NCBI RefSeq assembly: GCF_900142515.1
Contig: NZ_FRBC01000020.1
Location: 1-64,000 of the forward strand
Origin: Pseudoselenomonas ruminantium
Lineage (GTDB): Bacteria > Bacillota > Negativicutes > Selenomonadales > Selenomonadaceae
Reading direction: 5' to 3'
DNA length: 64,000 nt
This document shows, one piece after another, positions 33,504-41,793 of the stretch. How positions within the stretch are numbered: position 1 is the first letter of the stretch; every line of letters begins with the position of its first letter. The position numbers and the translations under genes are program-made. Under the pieces are notes generated by a model, which was not told the DNA's origin, did no database searches, and worked only from the letters and a program-made list of their open reading frames with translations.

Positions 33504-34642
33504 GTGAGGCAAGATTGATGCAGGGCAATGAGGCCTGCGCGGAAGCTGCTATTGCGGCTGGAGTGAACTTCTTTGCAGGGTATCCGATCACGCCGTCCAC
33601 GGAGATTGCAGAGACCATGGCCAAGCTACTGCCGAAAGCTGGCGGCAAGTTCATCCAGATGGAAGATGAGATTGCCTCCATGGGCGCAATCCTCGGTGCT
33701 TCCCTGGCTGGCTGCAAGGTGATGGACGCTACTTCCGGCCCGGGCTTTTCCTTGAAGCAGGAACTTATCGGCTATGCTGCCTGTGCGGAGATTCCCTGCG
33801 TGTTGGTGGATGTGCAGCGTGTCGGTCCCTCCACGGGTCAGCCGACCGCGCCTTCTCAGGGCGATGTGATGCAGGTGCGCTGGGGCACGCATGGTGACCA
33901 TCCGGTGATTGCGCTCTCTCCCTGGAGTGTCCGCGAAACCTATGATGCCACGGTGATGGCGGTGAATTATGCAGAGCGTTTCCGTACGCCGGTTATGCTG
34001 CTGATGGATGAGATGGTCGGTCATCTGCGGGAAAAGGTGGAACTGCCCGAGAAAATCGATATCTATCCGCGCCGTAAGCCGACGAAAACCCGCGCTGAAG
34101 GCTATCAGCCTTTCGCGTCGGAGGATGATCTGGTGCCCAATGTGGCAGATTTCGGTGAGGGCTATCATATCCATGTGACGGGCCTCATCCATGATGAGAC
34201 AGGGTTCCCGGTGGGCAGCCCGAAGGTCACGGAGGATTCCATCCGCCGTCTGCATGAGAAGATTGCGCGGGCCGGTGAGGAAATCATCCATACGGAAAGT
34301 TACTTCATGGAAGATGCGGAGTATGCCGTGGTATCCTTTGGCGGTACGGCCCGTACGGCTTATGAGGCGGTGCGCGAAGCTCGTGCCGCCGGACAGAAGG
34401 TTGGACTGGTGCGCTTGTTGACCATCTGGCCTTTTGCCGATCAGGTGATTGCGGAACTGGCTAAGAAAGTCAAGGGCATTGTGGTGGCCGAGCTCAACTA
34501 CGGCCAGATTGTCCATGAGGTACGTCGTGCGGCAAATGGTGCCTGCCCCGTGAGCCTTTGCGGCAAGTATAATATGCGGGCATTTGAACCCGCAGAGATT
34601 TTGGCCAGCATTCATGAAATGGTAAAGGAGGTTGAAGGCTGA
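33500..34642 (+). CDS. korA: 2-oxoacid:ferredoxin oxidoreductase alpha subunit
   Basis: A 380-residue subunit carrying the pyrimidine-binding and transketolase C-terminal domains: GYPITPSTEIAE near residue 24, ATSGPGFSLKQE near 79, and the C-terminal region VAELNYGQIVHEVRR. Together with KorB it oxidises 2-oxoglutarate (or another 2-oxoacid) with CoA to acyl-CoA and CO2, reducing ferredoxin; the reverse reaction supports reductive carboxylation. Tight overlaps with korD and korB mark translational coupling. Substrate choice between 2-oxoglutarate and branched 2-oxoacids is inferred from operon form. Confidence 0.93.
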   Translation: MSEARLMQGNEACAEAAIAAGVNFFAGYPITPSTEIAETMAKLLPKAGGKFIQMEDEIASMGAILGASLAGCKVMDATSGPGFSLKQELIGYAACAEIPCVLVDVQRVGPSTGQPTAPSQGDVMQVRWGTHGDHPVIALSPWSVRETYDATVMAVNYAERFRTPVMLLMDEMVGHLREKVELPEKIDIYPRRKPTKTRAEGYQPFASEDDLVPNVADFGEGYHIHVTGLIHDETGFPVGSPKVTEDSIRRLHEKIARAGEEIIHTESYFMEDAEYAVVSFGGTARTAYEAVREARAAGQKVGLVRLLTIWPFADQVIAELAKKVKGIVVAELNYGQIVHEVRRAANGACPVSLCGKYNMRAFEPAEILASIHEMVKEVEG

Positions 34643-35472
34643 TGGCAGCAGAAAGAGAATATGAACAGTATTTCCGTCAGAATCGCCTCCCGCACCTCTG
34701 GTGCCCCGGCTGCGGCAATGGCATTGCCATGAAGGCAATCGTGCAGGCGATAGCGAAGCGCCCGGAACTCAATCAGGATAATACGGTGATCGTGTCCGGT
34801 ATCGGTTGTTCTTCCCGTGCTTCAGGTTATATGGATTTTGATACGCTGCATACGGCGCATGGGCGCGCGATTCCCTTTGCCACGGGCATCAAACTGGCAA
34901 GACCAGAACTCAATGTGGTGGTTATCACCGGTGATGGTGACTGCACAGCTATCGGCGGCAATCACTTCATCCACGGCTGCCGCCGTAATGTGGATCTGAC
35001 GGTGGTTCTTTTCAACAATAATATCTACGGCATGACCGGCGGACAGGCATCTCCGATGACGCCGACAGGCCGCAAGGCTACCACAGCGCCCTATGGTTCC
35101 GTTGACCGTCCTTTTGATGCCTGTGCCCTGGCCGAAGCAGCTGGCGCCACTTATGTGGCTCGCTCCACGGCTTACCATGTGCAGCATCTGACGGATATGA
35201 TCGCCAAAGCCTTTGACAATCATGGTTTCTCTTTTGTAGAAGCGCTGGTGCAGTGTCCCACGGCCTATGGGCGCAAGAATAAACTCGGTTCTCCTGCTGA
35301 TATGATGAAGTGGATGCGGGACAACGCCGTGATGAAGGCGGCCTGGGATAAGCTCAATCCGAGTGCGGTTGAGCCGGAAAAATTCCCCATTGGCCTGCTC
35401 TATGAAGCAACAGCCATGGATTATGATACAGCCTATGATCAGGTCATTGAACGGGCAGGAGGGATGAAGTGA
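34642..35472 (+). CDS. korB: 2-oxoacid:ferredoxin oxidoreductase beta subunit
   Basis: The 276-residue thiamine-diphosphate subunit. HLWCPGCGNGIAMKAI (about 17-32) and CSSRASGYMDF are family signatures, and GDGDCTAIGGNHFIH is the ThDP/Mg motif (GDGX~N). Its start overlaps the korA stop (TGATG), and its stop overlaps the korC start. It forms the catalytic core with KorA. Confidence 0.94.
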   Translation: MAAEREYEQYFRQNRLPHLWCPGCGNGIAMKAIVQAIAKRPELNQDNTVIVSGIGCSSRASGYMDFDTLHTAHGRAIPFATGIKLARPELNVVVITGDGDCTAIGGNHFIHGCRRNVDLTVVLFNNNIYGMTGGQASPMTPTGRKATTAPYGSVDRPFDACALAEAAGATYVARSTAYHVQHLTDMIAKAFDNHGFSFVEALVQCPTAYGRKNKLGSPADMMKWMRDNAVMKAAWDKLNPSAVEPEKFPIGLLYEATAMDYDTAYDQVIERAGGMK

Positions 35473-36002
35473 TGAAAAAGCAATTAAGACTCTCCGGTTC
35501 CGGTGGTCAGGGCGTGATTACGGCAGCAATCCTTCTGGCAGAAGCAGCTGTAGCCGAGGGGAAAGAGGCGGCTCAGAGCCAGTCCTATGGACCTGAGGCC
35601 CGTGGTGGTGCATCCAAGGCCGAGGTCATCATCAGTGATGAGACGATTTACCATCCTCATGTGGAAACGCCGGATCTTGTTCTGGCCATGACACAGAAGG
35701 CTGCGGATAAATACTACAGCGACCTGCATAAAGACGGCCTGCTGATATTGGATGACAGTCTGGTGCCGGAAACGCCGGACTTCCCGAATGTCGTGCGCCT
35801 GCCGATTACGAAGCTGGCGGTAGAAGAACTAGGCAAGGCTCTGTTCGCCAATATCGTAGCCTTGGGGGCTTTGGTGCGCATCACCGATCTGGTGCAGTTT
35901 GATACGGTCAAGGCGTTTGTCGCCAAACGCGTGCCGCCCCATACGGTTGAAGCCAATATGAAGGCCTTGCAGTTGGGCTGGGATGCAGCAGAAAATATCT
36001 GA
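35472..36002 (+). CDS. korC: 2-oxoacid:ferredoxin oxidoreductase gamma subunit
   Basis: A 176-residue gamma subunit: LSGSGGQGVITAA near the N-terminus, SYGPEARGGASKAEV near residue 38 and an alpha/beta domain as in PorG/KorC. GGAGGG at 35458-35463 supports ATG 35472, which overlaps the korB stop. It completes the four-subunit enzyme and is followed by a terminator. Confidence 0.93.
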   Translation: MKKQLRLSGSGGQGVITAAILLAEAAVAEGKEAAQSQSYGPEARGGASKAEVIISDETIYHPHVETPDLVLAMTQKAADKYYSDLHKDGLLILDDSLVPETPDFPNVVRLPITKLAVEELGKALFANIVALGALVRITDLVQFDTVKAFVAKRVPPHTVEANMKALQLGWDAAENI

Positions 36003-36007
36003 ATGGG

Positions 36008-36033
36008 AAAGCCGCTTTGTTAAGCGGTTTTTT
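36008..36033 (+). terminator. Terminator of korDABC
   Basis: CCGCTT-TGTT-AAGCGG stem with flanking A-run and TTTTTT, 10 bp past the korC stop. Confidence 0.8.
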
Positions 36034-36065
36034 CGTGTTTGCTCGTTTTCTAATCAAATTATAAT

Positions 36066-36105
36066 TTGTCAAACACTTGCAAATTGCTATTATCTATGCT
36101 AAGAT
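36066..36105 (+). promoter_or_regulatory. Promoter region of the SLH porin
   Basis: Two overlapping options: TTGTCA-16-TATTAT (36066-36093) and TTGCAA-17-TAAGAT (36077-36105). Either leaves a 5' leader of more than 100 nt, common for abundant envelope proteins. Confidence 0.6.
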
Positions 36106-36220
36106 TAACAAGGTCTTGGAAATGGATTAGGATTTGCTGAGGAAACATGGACACTCATGGAAAGAATAATCCGCCTTCAAGACGAATATTAACACTATAT
36201 TATTGAAGGAGGAGTTTCTT

Positions 36221-37456
36221 ATGAAGAAGACTCTCGTATCCGCTCTGACGACCGCTCTGGTTGTTGGTGCAGCTAGCACGACTTTCGCAGCTAGCAACCC
36301 GTTCTCCGATGTACCGCAGGGTCATTGGGCATATGATGCCATCAACCAGCTGGTTGAAGACAACGTAATCAATGGTTATGGCGACGGCACGTTCCGCGGC
36401 GACCGTACCATCACTCGTTACGAAGCTGCTAAGATGGTAGCACAGGCTATGGCTAAAAACCCGACTGGCAACGATGCAGCTGTTGTTGACAAACTGAAAG
36501 CTGAGTTCGCTGATGAACTGAACAACCTCGGTGTTCGCGTTAGCAACCTCGAACGCAATGCTGACAAAGTGAAATGGAATGGCGTTGCTGAGTACACGGC
36601 TACGAGCAAACATGAAAAGGTATATGGCGATAAGACGAAGACCAACAACTCCAACCTGTTGTTCCGTCTCGAGCCGAAAGCTGAAGTTAACGACAACTGG
36701 CATGTAAATGCTCGTCTCGATGCTAATACGCAGCTGCACACGGACCGTGGCAACAACGGTAACGTTGAACTGAAGCGTGTATGGGCACAGGGCGACTATG
36801 ACAAGTTCACCGTTAAACTCGGTAAGTTCGCTTCCCTGAACGATGACAGCATTGCTGATACGCCGTTCTCCGGTGCTGAAGTTTCCTTCGGTAACGTTGT
36901 AAAGGCTAAAGTTGGCGCTGGTCGTCTGAGCGATGGTATTTTCAATGCTGACCCGGCTAACTATCAGTATGTTGGTCTCGAAGCTAGCAAAGAAAAGCTC
37001 TCCGGTGGCCTTGCTTGGCATCACCTGAACAGCAACTCCATCAAGAACGTTGCTGGTTACAAGAAAAATGGCGTTTCTGACGAAGCTAACATCGTAATGG
37101 TTAAGGGTGGTTATGCATTCGACAAGAATGTAAGCGCAAATGCTTGGTACTCCAACAACCACGATGCTGATCGTTACGAACAGGCTGCCAGCGCTGAAGT
37201 AGACTACAAGGGCGCTCAGAAAGAAAACCAGGGCACTTGGGGTGCATGGCTGGCTTACCGTCATCTCGGCGGCAATGCTCTGATCCACAGCACTTATGAT
37301 GTTATCGATGCCAACTACAAAGGTTGGGAAATCGGTGGTAACTACACGGCCTTCAAGAACGTTGTAGCTACGCTCCGTTATGGTAACGAAAAGGGCATCT
37401 TCAACAAGAACGTTAAGGCTCAGAACTTCTTCGGCCGCGTTGAATTCTTCTTCTAA
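36221..37456 (+). CDS. SLH-domain outer-membrane porin (OmpM/Mep45-like)
   Basis: 411 residues: signal peptide (about 1-23, TTFAAS), one SLH domain (about 26-85, NPFSDVPQGHWAYDAINQLV) that binds polyaminated/pyruvylated peptidoglycan in Negativicutes, a short coiled region (about 90-115), then a beta-barrel of alternating strands ending in FFF. This is the tether-plus-porin design of Selenomonas OmpM/Mep45, a major outer-membrane protein that links membrane to cell wall. ATG 36221 has GAAGGAGG upstream. Codon use is strongly biased, as expected for high expression. Confidence 0.95.
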   Translation: MKKTLVSALTTALVVGAASTTFAASNPFSDVPQGHWAYDAINQLVEDNVINGYGDGTFRGDRTITRYEAAKMVAQAMAKNPTGNDAAVVDKLKAEFADELNNLGVRVSNLERNADKVKWNGVAEYTATSKHEKVYGDKTKTNNSNLLFRLEPKAEVNDNWHVNARLDANTQLHTDRGNNGNVELKRVWAQGDYDKFTVKLGKFASLNDDSIADTPFSGAEVSFGNVVKAKVGAGRLSDGIFNADPANYQYVGLEASKEKLSGGLAWHHLNSNSIKNVAGYKKNGVSDEANIVMVKGGYAFDKNVSANAWYSNNHDADRYEQAASAEVDYKGAQKENQGTWGAWLAYRHLGGNALIHSTYDVIDANYKGWEIGGNYTAFKNVVATLRYGNEKGIFNKNVKAQNFFGRVEFFF

Positions 37457-37486
37457 TCTCTGGATTAGCAGATATACGCAAATGAC

Positions 37487-37517
37487 AAAGACCTCCGCTT
37501 CGGCGGAGGTCTTTTTG
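37487..37517 (+). terminator. Terminator of the SLH porin
   Basis: AAAGACCTCCGC-TTCG-GCGGAGGTCTTT followed by further T residues. Confidence 0.92.
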
Positions 37518-37519
37518 AG

Positions 37520-37548
37520 TTGCATTAAGCATTGATTTGTGCTAGACT
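37520..37548 (+). promoter_or_regulatory. Promoter of ddh
   Basis: TTGCAT (37520-37525), 17 bp, TAGACT (37543-37548) preceded by TGC (extended -10). Confidence 0.6.
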
Positions 37549-37562
37549 TGATGTAGAGAAAA

Positions 37563-37660
37563 AGACCACCGACAGATGGCGTGTTTCCTGCCGTTGCAGT
37601 GGTCAGTGCACAGTGAATGCACCAAGGTTATTAGAAAGTAATCTTGGTGCATTGTCAATT
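37563..37660 (+). promoter_or_regulatory. Structured ddh leader
   Basis: About 135 nt of leader contain two stems: GACCAC...GTGGTC (about 37563-37604) with inner pairing, and a long AATGCACCAAG/CTTGGTGCATT stem (about 37617-37654). No T-run follows the second. It does not show the lysine-riboswitch core sequences I know. Confidence 0.5.
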
Positions 37661-37690
37661 TAGCGTACAATTGGGGAAAGAAGGCAGATT

Positions 37691-38680
37691 ATGAGTAGTA
37701 TCCGTATCGGTATCTTAGGCTATGGCAATCTGGGCCGGGGCGTGGAATGCGCTGTGAAGGCCAATGATGATTTGGAACTGGTGGCAGTGTTCACCCGTCG
37801 TGATCCCGCACTCCTGACCATCAAGACTCCTGGTGTACCGGTGGTCAATGTCAGCGATGTGGAAGAATGGGAAGACAAGATTGACGTGATGATCCTCTGC
37901 GGTGGCAGTGCCACGGATTTGCCGGTACAGACTCCGCACTATGCCAAACTCTTCAATGTGGTGGACAGCTTCGATACCCATGCTCGTATTCCCGAGCATT
38001 TTGCAAATGTGGACAAGGCTGCCAAGGAAAATGGCCATGTCGGCATTATCTCTGTGGGCTGGGACCCGGGACTTTTCTCCTTGGCGCGTGTCTATAGCAA
38101 TGCAATTCTGCCCGATGGCAAGGACTATACGTTCTGGGGACGGGGTGTGTCCCAGGGGCATTCGGATGCCATTCGCCGCATTGCAGGTGTGGCCGATGCC
38201 CGTCAGTACACGGTACCTGTAGAAAAAGCACTGGCTGCTGTCCGTGCTGGCGAAAATCCAGACCTCAGCACACGGGAAAAACACACGCGTGAATGCTATG
38301 TGGTGCTGGAAGAAGGTGCAGATGCCGCCAAGGTTGAGCAGGAAATCAAGACCATGCCCAATTACTTCGACGAATACGATACAACGGTGCATTTCATCAG
38401 CCAGGAAGAATTGGATCAGAATCATAAAGGCCTGCCACATGGCGGTTCGGTGATCCGCAGTGGTATTACTGGCCATGATGGTGAAAACAAGCACGTGATT
38501 GAATTCAAGCTGAATCTTGATTCCAATCCGGAATTTACTACCAGTGTGCTTGTCTGCTATGCCCGAGCAGCTTACCGGCTGGCGAAAGAAGGGGCAACCG
38601 GCTGTAAGACGGTGCTCGATATTGCGCCCAGCTATCTCTCGGCCAAAAGTGGTGAAGAATTGCGAGCACACCTGCTGTGA
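37691..38680 (+). CDS. ddh: meso-Diaminopimelate D-dehydrogenase
   Basis: NADPH-dependent enzyme that makes meso-diaminopimelate from tetrahydrodipicolinate in one step, feeding lysine and peptidoglycan. The Rossmann motif is GILGYGNLGRG (residues 7-17). DSFDTHARIPEHF and VGWDPGLFSLARVY are diagnostic of Ddh, and the C-terminal dimerisation domain is complete. 329 residues, the family norm. GAAAGAAGG precedes the ATG. It is monocistronic with its own promoter, a structured leader and a terminator. Confidence 0.96.
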   Translation: MSSIRIGILGYGNLGRGVECAVKANDDLELVAVFTRRDPALLTIKTPGVPVVNVSDVEEWEDKIDVMILCGGSATDLPVQTPHYAKLFNVVDSFDTHARIPEHFANVDKAAKENGHVGIISVGWDPGLFSLARVYSNAILPDGKDYTFWGRGVSQGHSDAIRRIAGVADARQYTVPVEKALAAVRAGENPDLSTREKHTRECYVVLEEGADAAKVEQEIKTMPNYFDEYDTTVHFISQEELDQNHKGLPHGGSVIRSGITGHDGENKHVIEFKLNLDSNPEFTTSVLVCYARAAYRLAKEGATGCKTVLDIAPSYLSAKSGEELRAHLL

Positions 38681-38698
38681 TTTGCTGTAATATAATGG

Positions 38699-38733
38699 AA
38701 AAGGAGCTGTGGATTTTATCCATAGCTCCTTTT
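38699..38733. terminator. Bidirectional terminator after ddh
   Basis: A 15-bp stem (38699-38713 with 38719-38733, one G-T pair), A-run left and T-run right, between convergent genes. Confidence 0.88.
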
Positions 38734-38742
38734 CGCATGTCA

Positions 38743-38925
38743 TCAATTATGGGCTTGCAGGGCTTTCCACAGCACTTGTGAGCTCAGGGAACTGACAGCA
38801 TGTCGTTCAAACGCTTCTTGCATTTTTTTTCCCAGACCGATAGTATCTGAGAGTGTCGCATCCGTTGCTTCTTTCAGGAGAAAGATATTTTCTTCCAGTG
38901 CAGAAAAACTAATGCCTGATTCCAA
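38743..38925 (-). CDS. Small protein of unknown function
   Basis: An open frame with ATG at 38967 (74 codons), but AGGAGG in the coding strand sits 10 nt before an in-frame TTG at 38925, so a 60-residue protein starting (M)ESGISFSALEENIF is more likely. The ATG would give an almost leaderless message relative to the -10 at 38973-38978. The product is helical and polar with no membrane segment; I recognise no family. Its promoter region has a 14-bp palindrome. Confidence 0.5.
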   Translation of the reverse strand: MESGISFSALEENIFLLKEATDATLSDTIGLGKKMQEAFERHAVSSLSSQVLWKALQAHN

Positions 38926-38952
38926 AACGTCCGAACCTCCTATATAGTTGTT

Positions 38953-39002
38953 TGGTTGTACAACCATTTATGATTATACTAAAACGAAATGTCGTTTGGC
39001 AA
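38953..39002 (-). promoter_or_regulatory. Promoter with palindromic operator candidate
   Basis: On the reverse strand TTGCCA (39002-38997), 18 bp, TATAAT (38978-38973); the spacer holds AAACGA-CATT-TCGTTT. Just downstream of the -10, TGGTTGTACAACCA (38953-38966) is a perfect 14-bp palindrome. Confidence 0.65.
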
Positions 39003-39075
39003 TTAAATTTTTGACAAGGATAAAGAGGAATTGTATAATAAATTGCATTGTGACACTTGAATGAGGAGGATTTCT

Positions 39076-39348
39076 ATGATAACGCCAGAACTTATTGCTC
39101 GTATAAATGAATTGTCTCGCAAACAGCGCTCTGTGGGATTGAATGAGGAAGAGAAAAAAGAACAGAAGAATCTGCGGGAGATATATCTGGAAGGTATACG
39201 CGGCCAGATGCGTCAGATGCTGGATAATATTGAAATTGTGGATGATCCGAAGACCGCAGATAACAGCATGGAGGCATCTTTGACCAAAGATACCCGTATT
39301 ACCCATATTAACGAAGTGGCTATCAATCTGCGCCCCTATGTGAACTGA
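39076..39348 (+). CDS. DUF896 (UPF0291) family protein
   Basis: A 90-residue protein of the DUF896/YnzC family; Bacillus YnzC is a small helical protein in an SOS-linked operon, with unknown activity. The hallmark N-terminus is MITPELIARINELSRKQRS followed by LNEEEKKEQKNLREIYLEGIR. GAGGAGG lies directly upstream of ATG 39076; the in-frame ATG at 39061 falls before that site and is unlikely. The C-terminal 25 residues extend past the usual family end. Confidence 0.88.
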   Translation: MITPELIARINELSRKQRSVGLNEEEKKEQKNLREIYLEGIRGQMRQMLDNIEIVDDPKTADNSMEASLTKDTRITHINEVAINLRPYVN

Positions 39349-39365
39349 TGTGAATTTATGTACGT

Positions 39366-39392
39366 GAAAAGGGACTGCCACCCATGGATAGC
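39366..39392 (-). terminator. Hairpin downstream of 6S RNA
   Basis: On the reverse strand AAAAGGGATTGC and GGCAGTCCCTTTT form a long stem after the 6S closing helix, ending in TTTT. Confidence 0.65.
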
Positions 39393-39589
39393 AATCCCTT
39401 TTCAAAGAAGGGGTCCAAACTGCCGCTGCTTTAAATGCCCAAAACCTGCGACTGGCAGGTGGGTGCCCTAAGTCTGGCTTCCGCATGACGCCGAGGCGAA
39501 CTTCCACCAGAATCAAATCAGGCTCCCTGTAAAAAATGTAGGTTGGACATTCTAAAAGCCCGCGCACACCCCAGGCTTATCCTTCTTTG
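39393..39589 (-). ncRNA. ssrS: 6S RNA
   Basis: About 197 nt on the reverse strand with terminal arms CAAAGAAGG (39589-39581) and CCTTCTTTG (39401-39393) forming the closing stem. Inside are elements typical of Firmicutes 6S RNA: GGGGTGTGCGCGGGC near the 5' end, CAACCTACA...ACAGGGAGCC, AAGTTCGCCTCGGCG, CGGAAGCC, and GGGCACCCACCTG near the 3' side. 6S RNA mimics an open promoter and binds sigma-A RNA polymerase in stationary phase. A promoter (TTGCAC-17-TACTAT, 39623-39595) lies just upstream. The family call rests on remembered sequence features. Confidence 0.85.
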
Positions 39590-39594
39590 TTAGT

Positions 39595-39623
39595 ATAGTA
39601 GCATAAAAAAAACACAAGTGCAA
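39595..39623 (-). promoter_or_regulatory. Promoter of 6S RNA
   Basis: On the reverse strand TTGCAC (39623-39618), 17 bp, TACTAT (39600-39595), preceded by TGC. Confidence 0.7.
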
Positions 39624-39683
39624 GACTTGACAAATACAAACTTTTGAAAATATTTATTTTATTTGCTCATATCCGTAAAATAT

Positions 39684-39712
39684 TTGTCATTAAGGGCTAA
39701 ATCATATATAAT
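39684..39712 (+). promoter_or_regulatory. Promoter of the 39750 gene
   Basis: TTGTCA (39684-39689), 17 bp, TATAAT (39707-39712). Confidence 0.75.
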
Positions 39713-39749
39713 TAAGCGTAGATAATGTTGTTTTAAAGGAGAACATACC

Positions 39750-40064
39750 ATGGAAAATAAATTCAGTGTGGCTATCAGTTATGGTCACGATTTAGGTTGG
39801 ATTGACTATGATGGTGACAGCAGGACTGCTGTTGTCAATATTAAAAATGATGAGGCCAAGAGCCTGACCGAAAAATATCTGGCAGAAACGCATAGCATTA
39901 AAGTGCCCCATGCAACATTGATGGATTTTACGGCGGAAGATGTTGATCCGCTGGCTGATGTAAAGAGCTTCAAACTGGCCCTGACCAGGCTGTGGAATGC
40001 TACGAAGGTTCATGTTGATTGGAGCCGTCCGGTGGATTATGTGAAAGCGCATCCCAGTTATTGA
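39750..40064 (+). CDS. Conserved-looking small protein, unknown function
   Basis: 104 residues, soluble, no signal peptide (MENKFSVAISYGHDLGWIDY...). A consensus promoter, AAAGGAG ribosome site and terminator show that it is expressed as a single gene. I recognise no domain. Confidence 0.75.
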   Translation: MENKFSVAISYGHDLGWIDYDGDSRTAVVNIKNDEAKSLTEKYLAETHSIKVPHATLMDFTAEDVDPLADVKSFKLALTRLWNATKVHVDWSRPVDYVKAHPSY

Positions 40065-40068
40065 TGGC

Positions 40069-40090
40069 AAGCCCCCATTGGGGGCTTCTT
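40069..40090 (+). terminator. Terminator after the 104-residue protein gene
   Basis: AAGCCCCC-ATT-GGGGGCTT stem with a short T-rich tail, 5 bp past the stop. Confidence 0.75.
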
Positions 40091-40112
40091 TAGCATTTTA
40101 GGAGGGAGACAT

Positions 40113-41360
40113 ATGAAATTTCGTAGAAGGGTAGCTTCCTTGCTGGTGCTGTTGTGCATGCTGTGTGCCCAATTCGTGCAGGCAGCGGCCAATCCGGATT
40201 CTTTCCATGAAAACTACAAGCTGGTGCAGATGGTAATCCTGTCCCGGCATAATATCCGTGCGCCGCTGGCGGGCCCGGGATCGCCAATGTATGCAGCCAC
40301 AGATCATGTCTGGCATGATTTTGGCGTGAATAAAGGCGAGTTGACGAAACATGGCGGACAGATGGAAAAAGAGATGGGGGCGTATTTCCGCTTGTATGCG
40401 GAGCGGGAAGGCTTGTTTCCAACAGGTGAGCCGCTGCCGCAGGAGCAGGTCTGGTTCCGGGCCAACGCTTTCCAGCGTACTATTGCTACAGCCCGGAATT
40501 TTGCCGTAGGTTTTTCACCGGGACAGGAAATCACTGTACATTACAAAGGGAATGTAGGGGATGCTGATCCGCTATTCATGCCGGGGACAGAGGATCGTGG
40601 GGCCGAGTTTGTCACCCGCAACCAGCAGGAACTGGCGGCTCTGGGCGGTAGTGAGGCTTTGCTGGCCGCGGCTGCACCTGGCGTGCAGGTGGCGGCAAGG
40701 GTGCTGGACAGACCTGTCATTGACCTGTCCACCGTGACGGTGGGCGTGGATACCGGTTTTGTGGTAGAAGGCGCCTTGCGTCCCATCATGATGGCCTGCG
40801 ATGCCCTGATCTTGCAGCATTATGAACTGGGGGACAAACGCGCCAGCTTCGGCCATGAACTCAGCTTCCAGGAATGGCAGCAGCTGGCTGCTGTGAAGGA
40901 TTTGGGTGTTCATGTATACCGTCAGGTGCCGACTTTTGCAAGAGCTGTGGCAAGGCCTCTGCTGACGGAGATGCAGGCGGAGCTCGACAGCCATTCGCAG
41001 AAATTCACCTTCCTCTGCGGTCATGATATCAATATTGCTCCGGTGATGGGAGCTTTGGAAGTCAAGGACATGGTATTGCCGGAAACCATCGAACAGGAAG
41101 CTCCCATCGGCAGCAAGATCGTGGTAGAGGAATGGAAAAATAAGAAAGGGGAGAGCTTTGTCAATCTGAAGCTGGTCTATCCTAAAACCAGCCAGCTGAC
41201 AGGCGCTGTTCCTCTGAACGCCGATAATCCGCCTGAGGCTGTGCCCCTGCATCTGAAGAATATTCGTCCCAACAAGGATGGCCTGCTGTCCATGCAGGAT
41301 TTCCAGCAGCGGATCACGGATGCCATCAGTAGTGATGAAGAACTTTTGGCAAACCGTTGA
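40113..41360 (+). CDS. Histidine acid phosphatase (glucose-1-phosphatase/phytase type)
   Basis: A 415-residue periplasmic phosphatase. Signal peptide about 1-24 (FVQAAA). The catalytic motif RHNIRAP is at residues 45-51 (phosphohistidine His46); Asn in place of the usual Gly matches E. coli glucose-1-phosphatase Agp (RHNLRAP). The proton-donor motif HD is His304-Asp305 in LCGHDINI. Substrate may be glucose-1-phosphate or inositol phosphates, which rumen Selenomonas are known to use; the sequence alone does not decide. AGGAGGGAG precedes ATG 40113. Confidence 0.92.
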   Translation: MKFRRRVASLLVLLCMLCAQFVQAAANPDSFHENYKLVQMVILSRHNIRAPLAGPGSPMYAATDHVWHDFGVNKGELTKHGGQMEKEMGAYFRLYAEREGLFPTGEPLPQEQVWFRANAFQRTIATARNFAVGFSPGQEITVHYKGNVGDADPLFMPGTEDRGAEFVTRNQQELAALGGSEALLAAAAPGVQVAARVLDRPVIDLSTVTVGVDTGFVVEGALRPIMMACDALILQHYELGDKRASFGHELSFQEWQQLAAVKDLGVHVYRQVPTFARAVARPLLTEMQAELDSHSQKFTFLCGHDINIAPVMGALEVKDMVLPETIEQEAPIGSKIVVEEWKNKKGESFVNLKLVYPKTSQLTGAVPLNADNPPEAVPLHLKNIRPNKDGLLSMQDFQQRITDAISSDEELLANR

Positions 41361-41434
41361 GTTAATGAAATCTTGCAAAATAAATCGATTCCGTCTATAA
41401 TGGTAACTATGTTTTTTAGGAGGAATCATTTACA

Positions 41435-41638
41435 ATGGCAAGAAAAGTGAACTACGAAGAAAAGATCAACGCTCTGGAAGCAAAAATCGAAAAGAAGCAG
41501 AGTGAATTGAAAGCACTCAAGGCACAGGTTTCGGAGCTGAAGGCCAAGAAGGCTAAAAGCGATTATCAGGAACTGACTGAATACATGCTGGCTAATAATC
41601 TGACGGCTGAAGAAGTCCTGGCTTGCATTAAGGACTGA
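41435..41638 (+). CDS. Small coiled-coil protein
   Basis: 67 residues, Lys/Glu-rich, with a heptad-like coiled coil at about 7-40 (INALEAKIEKKQSELKALKA) and an acidic C-terminal helix. AGGAGG is 9 nt upstream of ATG and a terminator follows. No family recognised. Confidence 0.75.
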   Translation: MARKVNYEEKINALEAKIEKKQSELKALKAQVSELKAKKAKSDYQELTEYMLANNLTAEEVLACIKD

Positions 41639-41654
41639 ATATCATAAAACATGG

Positions 41655-41681
41655 AACAGGGCCCAAAAGGCCCTGTTTTTT
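41655..41681 (+). terminator. Terminator after the coiled-coil gene
   Basis: AACAGGGCC-CAAAA-GGCCCTGTT followed by TTTT. Confidence 0.88.
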
Positions 41682-41793
41682 GCTGGAAATTTCCCATCTA
41701 TGCTGTCTTTATGATATAATGCCGGTAAGGAAATATGGGGAATATCGAAATTGACATAATGATTATGAATGCATTGCTTATCAGGAGTGTAAA

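Noticed and set aside
37563-37690. Lysine riboswitch upstream of ddh
   Set aside because: The conserved core sequences of the lysine riboswitch are not visible and no terminator or sequestering stem follows.
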